From NCBI GenBank assembly GCA_030762895.1, contig CM061070.1, forward strand, positions 36,297,652-36,361,651: a stretch of DNA of 64,000 bases. The letters are read 5' to 3'. How positions within the stretch are numbered: the stretch's first letter is position 1; every line of letters begins with the position of its first letter. The position numbers were made by a program, and so were the translations under genes. The notes under the pieces were generated by a model, which was given only the letters and a program-made list of their open reading frames with translations, searched no databases and was not told the origin of the DNA. This DNA is from Sophora flavescens (Eukaryota; Streptophyta; Magnoliopsida; Fabales; Fabaceae). Positions 57,519-64,000 of the stretch are shown here, one piece after another.

Positions 57519-58936
57519 AAATATCAAAGGTCCTTGACTACGCTGCTGGAGTTCCTCCCTGGTAGCATTATTATCGTTCTTCGTCTGATGCAATTCACCT
57601 CTTTCTGCACGTTACGTATTTGAGGGCAATAGATACCGAGGACCAAATTGACACTCAATATTTTTTCAAAAACCCTAACTTCATCTTTTCTTCTCCTCCC
57701 ACCGGAATGGAGCTGGAGCAGATGAAGGGTAGCAAGGTCTACAAGCTTTCTACAATGGAACCGTTGGTGAAAAGTTAGTAAATGATGTCAAAGAAGCTGG
57801 TGGGATTTTAACAATGGAGGATTTACGCAATTACAAGGTGGAATTAACAGATGCAGTGGTTGTGAATGTGATGGGTTATACCATATATGGAATGCCACAT
57901 CCTTCAAATGGAACACTAGGTCTTTCTCTGGTGGGTAGATTCATATCACTTGTTTTGTTTATGCTATTTCCATTTTGTTATGTATAAATCAGGACATTAT
58001 CTTGTCTTTGATGGGTCCAGCAGTACTGAAAAAATGGAAATAGGCATGTATGTTGTTTTGGTTCAAGGATTTGTATCTTATGTTTCTTTTTCTTGGTTAT
58101 TAGTTGTGTACGTCTGTATGTTTTAATAATTGGTATGAACAAGTTCTAAACATCTTGGACAGTTATGGAAGTCCTGATGCTGCAAAGAGAAATCTGGGTC
58201 TACATCGATTAATAGAAGCTCTAAAACACATGTTTGCCATCAGAATGAACTTGGGTGACCCCAACTTTATAAACATTAGTGGCACTGTATCTGACATGCT
58301 TTCCCCATCTTTTGCAAAAAACATTCAGCACAAGATACTTGATAACACTACTTTCCCTCCAGAGTACTATATGAACAAGTTTGGTCCACTTATTGTAATT
58401 TGAAAGAAAAATTTCCCTTTTGCTTGATATGTTGCCAAGTCAGAAAGTGGTTAATATAAAAGGTGTCTAATTGTCTATAACTATGCTGAGCAGGTGGAGT
58501 CAACTTAGAGATCATGGAACGAGCCATTTATGTATTGTGGATGCTGATAGAAATGTTGTATCAATGACAACAACTGTAAACTATCATTTTGGATCTGGGG
58601 TTCTTTCTCCTTCTACTGGTATTGTGATCAACAACGAGATGGATGAATTTTATACACCCACTGAGACATCCCCAGATAAACTACCTCCAGCTCCAACAAA
58701 TTTTATTGAACCAAACAAAAAACCATTGTCTTCTATGACTCCTATTATTGTCACAAAGGTGGTAGTTGGATAGACGTTGGGGGAGAAGAAGAAGAAGATG
58801 AAGTTAGGATTTTTGAAAAAATATTGAGTCCAACAACACCTCCCTCAATTTGGTCACGAAAATATCCGACCGAAGCACATCCCTACAAGTAACCCCGCCA
58901 ATGGATGGACTCGGATCAACGTTTTATTAGGACCTT
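57519..58936 (+). mobile_element. Candidate gene-capturing element around a GGT fragment
   Basis: A gamma-glutamyltranspeptidase gene fragment with introns is bounded by an inverted repeat. The left arm is 57641-57700 (GACCAAATTG, then CTCAATATTTTTTCAAAAAC, CCTAACTTCATCTT). The right arm is 58781-58854, the inverse of the same phrases (CTCAATATTTTTTCAAAAAT). Further out, ATATCAAAGGTCCTT at 57522 and AGGACCTTTTGATGTT ending near 58934 are also inverse. Such a layout fits a Pack-type DNA transposon or fold-back element. No target duplication or transposase was found, and the 130-bp zones between inner and outer repeats do not pair well, so this remains a candidate. Confidence 0.5.
57733..58758 (+). 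pseudogene. Gamma-glutamyltranspeptidase gene fragment
   Basis: Three exon remnants. E1 is about 57733-57930 (AFYNGTVGEKLVNDVKEAGG ... YTIYGMPHPSNGTLG). E2 is 58143-58378 (LNILDSYGSPDAAKRNLGLH, TTFPPEYYMN). E3 is 58494-58758 (WSQLRDHGTSHLCIVDADRN, GSGVLSPSTGIVINNEMDEF, NFIEPNKKPLSSMTP). Intact GGTs (about 570-600 residues) cleave themselves at the Thr of GTSH, which is present, and hydrolyse or transfer gamma-glutamyl groups of glutathione. Here roughly the first half and the C-terminal part are absent. After SMTPIIVTK the frame runs to TAG 58771-58773. The E2 acceptor seems damaged: the position expected for CAG reads CAA before GTTCTAAAC. Other codons are well preserved, so capture or duplication was fairly recent. 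Confidence 0.88.
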
Positions 58937-58989
58937 TTGATGTTTAGTTAATTAAAAAACTCCATTACTCCATTATAATCCATTAAAAA

Positions 58990-59830
58990 TTTTCATTAAA
59001 AATCCAATCCATCCATAACCTAACTAAAATATATAGACCATCCTTGGTAAAATTCCATACTTTTAATTTAAACCATAGTGTAATGGGATTTTAAGCTACT
59101 AAAGTTTAATGATAAATTGCTTACTTTATTGTAGCAAAAAAAAAAAAAAAAATTGCTTTATAAATTGAATACAAATTCATTTTATAAAAATTTTATTGAA
59201 AGAGATTTTACTAGCAAAGTCCAATCTTATTTTTAATTTTTTTATTAGTTTTATGTTTGACTCTTTTTTACATAACCTTGTGTTATAAAAAAAAAACTAA
59301 GCAAAAAAAGGTAATTCCGCATAGTATCCTATTCTCTTCAAACTTTTTTCTAGTGGATCTAATTTGCCTATATTTGAATGAGAAATAATGGTAACATACT
59401 CTTTGATATTTTCTTTTCAATACTCTCTTTTATTGATTGAAATTTGATTGAAATTTATGTAGATACTGGAATTCAAGTGGACTCATATAAAATATTGAGA
59501 CTCATTTCCCAAATAGTAGAACTTAACCAATAAAAGAAAGTATGTTAGAAACAGAATGTTAGAGTGCATATTGCCCCTCATCTTCTTCAATTTATTTATT
59601 TCTTGAATAAATTCTAATTTATCCTTAAATTATTTCAGATATTAAAAGTTAAGCTATTTTTCATTTTTTAATAAAAAAATAAAATACCAAGTCATGATAA
59701 AGAGTCAGGATTCTTCGTAATCTCATATGTATCGTGCTATCCATCATTTCTGATATTCTTAATTATCGCCTTCTCAGGGACGGATCTACATGTATATTAG
59801 GAGGGGCCTTGCCTGAGCGGTGGAAAAATT
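58990..59830. repeat. Imperfect tandem duplication, copy 1
   Basis: Shares ordered blocks with 59999-60710: CATCCTTGGTAAAATTCCAT near 59040, TTTATAAAAATTTTATTGAA near 59181, ATGTTTGACTCTTTTTTACA near 59251, TATTTTCTTTTCAATACTCT near 59407, and a ~150-bp block starting AGAGTGCATATTGCCCCTCA near 59562. No coding sequence is seen. Confidence 0.75.
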
Positions 59831-59839
59831 AGTTATTTT

Positions 59840-59945
59840 GACATCCCTACCTACAAGCTCTCCATAAAAAATTTTATCTTGTGTGGAACTTCCATCCGAA
59901 TCAACATCTTCCAATCTTCAGCGACGTTTAAATTTCTTCATTTGA
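59840..59945 (-). pseudogene. Second L1 zf-RVT scrap
   Basis: Its minus strand carries GAAGTTCCACACAAGATAAA (reading EVPHKIK) and the same neighbouring phrases as 57330-57450 (TTGTAGGTAGGGATGTC at the upstream end). It lies at the start of duplication copy 2, as the 57180-57500 fragment lies ahead of copy 1. Confidence 0.6.
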
Positions 59946-59998
59946 TGTCATGTCCAAAAAATAATCAACAAGACGCATCTAATGTGATTTTAGAGCAT

Positions 59999-60710
59999 CC
60001 TTGGTAAAATTCCATACTGTTAAGTTAAAAGATCGGGGATGAGGATTTTAAGCGACTAAATTATTATATGATATATTGCTAATATAATTATATGAAACTA
60101 TATATATATAAAAAAATTGCAATGGATAGATTGAATAAAATTATTTTATAAAAATTTTATTAAAAACAATCCATTATAATCCATTAAAAAATCCAATCCA
60201 TCCATATCCATTAAATAACGTCCATGTTTGACTCTCTTTTACATAACCTTGATGATATCCAATCCATCCACTAAAATTTATTTTAAGAAATTAAATAATT
60301 TTCTATCTCTTTTATCCATCTATAAAATATTTTTAAAAATAAAATAATTTGTAAACAAAATTAAAATATTTTCTTTTCAATACTCTCTCTTTTCTTGCTT
60401 ACTCTCTCTACCATTTGTCTCTCTCCTTTTTTTTTTTACTCTCATAAAATCTTGAGTCTTATCTCCACTCTAATCGCACCGACCATTTGAATTTAACCAA
60501 TTATTAAAGAAAGACTTATTGATTATGAAATGTTAGAGTGCATATTGCCCCTCATCTTCTTCAATTTATTTATTTCTTGAATAAATTCTAATTTATCCTT
60601 AAATTATTTCAGATATTAAAAGTTAAGCTATTTTTCATTTTTTAATAAAAAAAATTAAAAAAAATACAAAACTAGGTCATGATAAAGAGCCAGGATTCTT
60701 CATAAACAAT
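59999..60710. repeat. Imperfect tandem duplication, copy 2
   Basis: Matches copy 1 block by block, the strongest at 60533-60707 (AGAGTGCATATTGCCCCTCA onward, through AAGAGCCAGGATTCTTC). 60820-61070, after it, contains opposing TCCAATCCATCC and GGATGGATTAG words, typical of a small fold-back or hAT-like end. Confidence 0.75.
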
Positions 60711-61086
60711 TCATTAGTTAATACTTATCCATCATTATAAAATTAAAAAACGCAGATAAATAAAATAAAAAATAGTGAAGAAAAAATAATAAGGAACAAA
60801 AGAGAAAATTAGATGGAGTGTTTTTTTTTACAAATGGAGGTTTTTTTTATTTGGTGAAAAATAATATGAAAAAAGTAAATTAGTTTTGGAATGGATAAAA
60901 GTTAATCCATTACATTTTTTATTGTTGGTCCAATGGATTTTAAAAAATATTGAATGGATCATAAACCATCCACTAAAAAAATAATCCAATCCATCCAATC
61001 CATTTATATTATTTTTTTTATAAATGGATGGATTAGATGTCAAAGATTGATGGATGGAGTCTACTCAAATGACCAATTTATCACCC

Positions 61087-61089
<3 letters not shown>

Positions 61090-61132
<43 letters not shown>
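61090..61132. repeat. (TA)n microsatellite
   Basis: About 21 uninterrupted TA units, 330 bp from the end of the next gene. Confidence 0.95.
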
Positions 61133-61135
<3 letters not shown>

Positions 61136-61458
61136 GGACCCCCGTTCCGTCCCTTCGCCCGCTATTCTACGCTAAAATTCGTTGACTGATACGGCTAACT
61201 ACGAAATTTACACACACACAGTCACAAATTGACGTGTGGTCGTCCCATTCCAAAACAGTAAACCATATAATCAATTTTGTATATAGTCCTTCGAATTAAT
61301 TGACTTCATACTGCCTTAATTTCACACACAATGATATTTCTTATGGCATCAAGAAACTATAGTATAGATATAACCATACCATCAATTTTGACACATGATG
61401 TTTTATCTAAGCTATAATAATCAAACATGGTACTGTTTATCAAAAAAAAAATAAAAAA

Positions 61459-62457
61459 TCAAACATGGTACTGCTCCAGCTGAACATCTCTATCCTTCAA
61501 TGGCACATACTCTCCTTGATAGACTTCAAGGTGATCTGCCAAAGCCGACCTGTCAATATTCTCATGGTGGTATGACTTGCAAACAAAATAGAGCACAGTT
61601 TGCAGAACAAGCCCAAAGAGGAATAAACCAGACAACAACAAGAAACACAAAACCCCATATACTGTTCTGTCCACAGAGCCCAATTTCCATCCATTCACCA
61701 CAACCTTCTTGAACAAAACCCTTATCAAAATAAAAGAAACATTGAGCATAAAAAATATGAGTAAGGACAAAACCATCTTCCCCTTAATCAACTCCTTGCT
61801 CTTCATCATGGCTTGAATTCCATAAGAATCTTCCAACACAGTCACAACACTAGCTAGTTGCCAAACCAAGGTGAGGTACACAAACCCAATAAAATATAAG
61901 ATAGCTATGAACACAAAAACTGCAACCCCACCATTGCTTAACCCAATTGTAAGTGCCCATAAGATTATCATAACAAGGGTCATTAAATTGTAAGCGAAAA
62001 AAGCAGCAAAAGTGCACAAAAAAGTTAGCATAACCCGTTTCCACACTTTTGGGACAACACTCATGACGCTTTTGAAAGTTACCTCTTTGGAAGTGTAGAT
62101 GCAAGCCACGGTGTAGACAACTGCAGAGGTAGAGAGGAGAGAAAAGATGAGGAGTAAACTGAAGTAAACGATCTTGAATAACAAGAAAGTGATCCATTCT
62201 GAGGAGATCATATCAGAAAGTTTCTCGAACTGGGGGGTTCCATGTTGGGTGTGATTTATTTCCTCTTTGTTGTGAAGAATCTTCTTGAAGAGAAGGTTGG
62301 AGATTTCTATGTGGATGAGGAAGATGAAGGAGAGAGGGAGTATTAGAGTTAAGGTAATCTGGGTGAAGATTTTTCTCCATGAAAATATGATCTTGGAAGA
62401 CTCTTTGTAAATTCCAAAGAGCCCAATGAATTGCATATCTTCTTGTTCTCTGTCCAT
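61459..62457 (-). CDS. Six-pass membrane protein of unknown function (plant family)
   Basis: A single-exon gene of 332 residues, ATG at 62457-62455 and TGA at 61461-61459, with no break. Six hydrophobic segments can be placed at about 31-51, 91-120, 142-171, 178-209, 228-248 and 267-294. The N terminus (MDREQEDMQFIGLFGIYKES) and C-terminal tail (about 295-332, acidic, ending LEQYHV) are hydrophilic. The pattern, including GIYKESSKII near the start and LEDSYGIQAMMKSKELIKGK before the fifth segment, matches a plant family. Its Arabidopsis members are labelled only as transmembrane or 'polyadenylate-binding protein 1-B-binding' proteins. That label is historical and I would not infer RNA binding from it. 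Location is probably an internal or plasma membrane; function is unknown. Confidence 0.92.
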   Translation of the reverse strand: MDREQEDMQFIGLFGIYKESSKIIFSWRKIFTQITLTLILPLSFIFLIHIEISNLLFKKILHNKEEINHTQHGTPQFEKLSDMISSEWITFLLFKIVYFSLLLIFSLLSTSAVVYTVACIYTSKEVTFKSVMSVVPKVWKRVMLTFLCTFAAFFAYNLMTLVMIILWALTIGLSNGGVAVFVFIAILYFIGFVYLTLVWQLASVVTVLEDSYGIQAMMKSKELIKGKMVLSLLIFFMLNVSFILIRVLFKKVVVNGWKLGSVDRTVYGVLCFLLLSGLFLFGLVLQTVLYFVCKSYHHENIDRSALADHLEVYQGEYVPLKDRDVQLEQYHV

Positions 62458-62789
62458 AGCTCTGGTTTTTCTTCAATTGAGGGTTGTGACTTGTGGTGAT
62501 AAGAAGGGGGATGGAGACTAATTTATGATGGCAAGAGAATAAGTCAAAGGTTTATATCAAATTAATATAGGTTTGGACTTTTATGCTTCAAATTACCCCT
62601 AGTATTCAAATGAACTACGTTTGTTGAAAGTCCATATCTGACTGATTCAAATTAAGTCCACAAAAGTCATTTAAACTTTAAAGTGCTAAAACTCTCTTTT
62701 AACGCTTTTTCCTTTAGAAAATTCAAAGTTGAAACTTAATGCTTAATGAATTTTTTAATCGGTACAAATATAGATATTTTTTATTTCGC
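62458..62789. other. 5' flank of the membrane protein gene
   Basis: Contains the leader (62458 to about 62525), the candidate TATA/W-box and about 230 bp of AT-rich promoter before the fold-back element begins. No other feature. Confidence 0.5.
62541..62560 (-). promoter_or_regulatory. Candidate TATA box and W-box core for the membrane protein gene
   Basis: On the minus strand TTGATATAAACC (62549-62560) is followed by CTTTGACTT (62541-62549). That gives a TATA-like box about 95 bp before the ATG, overlapping a TTGAC W-box core. Spacing suits a short leader. It is based on motif match only. Confidence 0.4.
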
Positions 62790-63381
62790 TTAATTGCAAT
62801 TTTGGTTCCTCAAATATCATGTTTGTATGATTTTTGTTCCTCAGATTTCAATCGCGACAATTCGACCCCTCAGGTATCGTGATTGTGCAATTTTAACCCC
62901 TCAGGTTCCAATTATGTCAATCGAGTCTCTCAAGTATCACGATTGTACAATTTTAGTCCCTCGGATAACACAATTACACAATTTTAAATGTCAGTAGCCT
63001 AAGTGACACACGTGAGACTGATTTGAAACTTAGTGAGGTCGGCTTGACAACTTACATAACATTCCTATATGACATTATTAACACCTCATACACTTTAATT
63101 GACACATAGGAATGTCATGTAAGCTATCAAGCTGGCCTCACTAAGTTCTAAATCAGTCCCATGTGTCACATAGGCTACTGACATTAAAAACTGTACAATT
63201 GTGATATCTGGAGGACCAAAATTGCACAGCCGTAATACTTGGGGGACTCAATTGGCGTAATTGGAACCTAGGGGACTAAAATTGCATAATCGTAATACCT
63301 GAGAACCCAATTGTCGCAATTGGAACCTGAGGGACCAAAATCGCACAATCGTGATATTTGGGGGACCAAAAGTACAATTAA
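62790..63381. mobile_element. 592-bp fold-back (long inverted-repeat) element
   Basis: Two arms of about 290 bp are inverse copies at roughly 80 percent identity by eye, with the centre near 63080. The left end TTAATTGCAATTTTGGTTCC pairs with GGGACCAAAAGTACAATTAA at the right. The arms themselves contain 3-4 short tandem units (CCTCAGGTATCGTGATTGTG-like), and the inner parts pair well (AATGTCAGTAGCCTAAGTGA with TCACATAGGCTACTGACATT). No coding content and no clear target duplication. Confidence 0.85.
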
Positions 63382-64000
63382 ACCTTTTTTATTTTGGTTC
63401 TTTTTTTTTTAGGTTTCAGTGTTTTAAACTTTTAAAATTTTGGAACTAGTTTTCACCGTTAGGTTGCATCATTAATTGCTATTGTGACTAACGGACTGGC
63501 ATATGTCTGCATTGCAACATGATATTAAATATTTTTTTAATATCATGTGGTATTTAAAAATATATATAAATATTTTTTTAATTTTAATAAACTTTTTTGT
63601 CCCTCAAAATAGATGAGTTTTGGTTTTGGTCCCATACTATTTTTTAGGTTTTTGGTTCCTTCAAGTTCAAAGATATTGTAGTTGATCTATGTTGTTAGTT
63701 CTCAATTTCTCATCGGTTAAGTGTGGATGTGACTAACAGTGCATTACACTAGTATTGTCATGTAGAATAAATTAATAAATTTGTACGACATGTTGGATTC
63801 AATAATAATTTTAACAATTTTAATAATTTATAATCATTAATATTATTATTTATTAATATAATTATTAAATATTTTATAATTATTAATATAATTATTTATC
63901 TATTTTTTCATTGTGTGTATTTTGATGTTGCTATATTATTTGCTATCATGGCCACTTGAATAAGATGTGTATATTTGATTGGTAATTTTGGTGAACTTAT
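63382..64000. other. Right-edge non-coding stretch
   Basis: AT-rich sequence with paired segments: TGATATTAAATATTTTTTTA and TAATATCATGTGG around 63510-63550, and alternating ATTATTTATTAATATAATTA runs at 63775-63900. Probably more small inverted-repeat elements, not bounded. No gene is seen. Confidence 0.45.

Noticed and set aside
62794..62997. 67-codon frame at the start of the fold-back
   Set aside because: It arises from the short tandem units in the arm, and the inverse arm shows no conserved coding pattern.

Overview
This is nuclear DNA from a flowering plant, almost certainly a eudicot. Three genes with many introns resemble Arabidopsis ACR3, a DnaJ-X co-chaperone and RABC1, and most of the rest is AT-rich sequence full of nested retrotransposons and small DNA transposons. 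The element mix (SIRE-like copia, Tekay-like gypsy, TRIM, MULE, hAT and L1 pieces) would suit a legume, but that is a guess from general resemblance.

Layout. 1-2390 is a decayed Ty3/gypsy polyprotein entering from the left edge. 2399-2657 is a MITE. 2796-5488 is a complete-ended hAT element with a perfect 8-bp target duplication. After a long low-complexity stretch comes the ACR3-like gene (11518-16001, +), with a possible leader exon about 5 kb upstream. 18327-36660 is a retrotransposon nest. A SIRE-like copia element (19310-27720) is flanked by two oppositely oriented copies of one LTR family. Next to it lies a chromovirus gypsy relic, itself broken by an 879-bp solo LTR in its protease and a 3.8-kb solo LTR in its integrase. 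A copia remnant carrying a MULE-like element follows (37630-38766). The DnaJ gene (39246-43401, -) has two GC-AG introns. The RABC1-type Rab gene (47190-54229, -) has large introns that hold a hAT MITE, another inverted-repeat element, and a TRIM nested in a repeat rich in GATACG. From 55400 to 60710 there are L1 fragments, an LTR/PBS scrap, a partial gamma-glutamyltranspeptidase gene bounded by inverted repeats, and an imperfect tandem duplication. The window ends with an intact single-exon six-pass membrane protein gene (61459-62457, -) and a 592-bp fold-back element just upstream of it.

There is no operon-like logic. The four host genes are independent housekeeping or regulatory genes: an ACT-repeat amino-acid sensor-like protein, an HSP70 co-chaperone, a Rab18-type GTPase and an uncharacterised membrane protein. 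The window's interest lies in element structure, namely nested insertions with readable target duplications, a non-canonical TRIM, a captured GGT fragment, a long hairpin and unusual splice sites. I found no evidence of an undescribed biological system.
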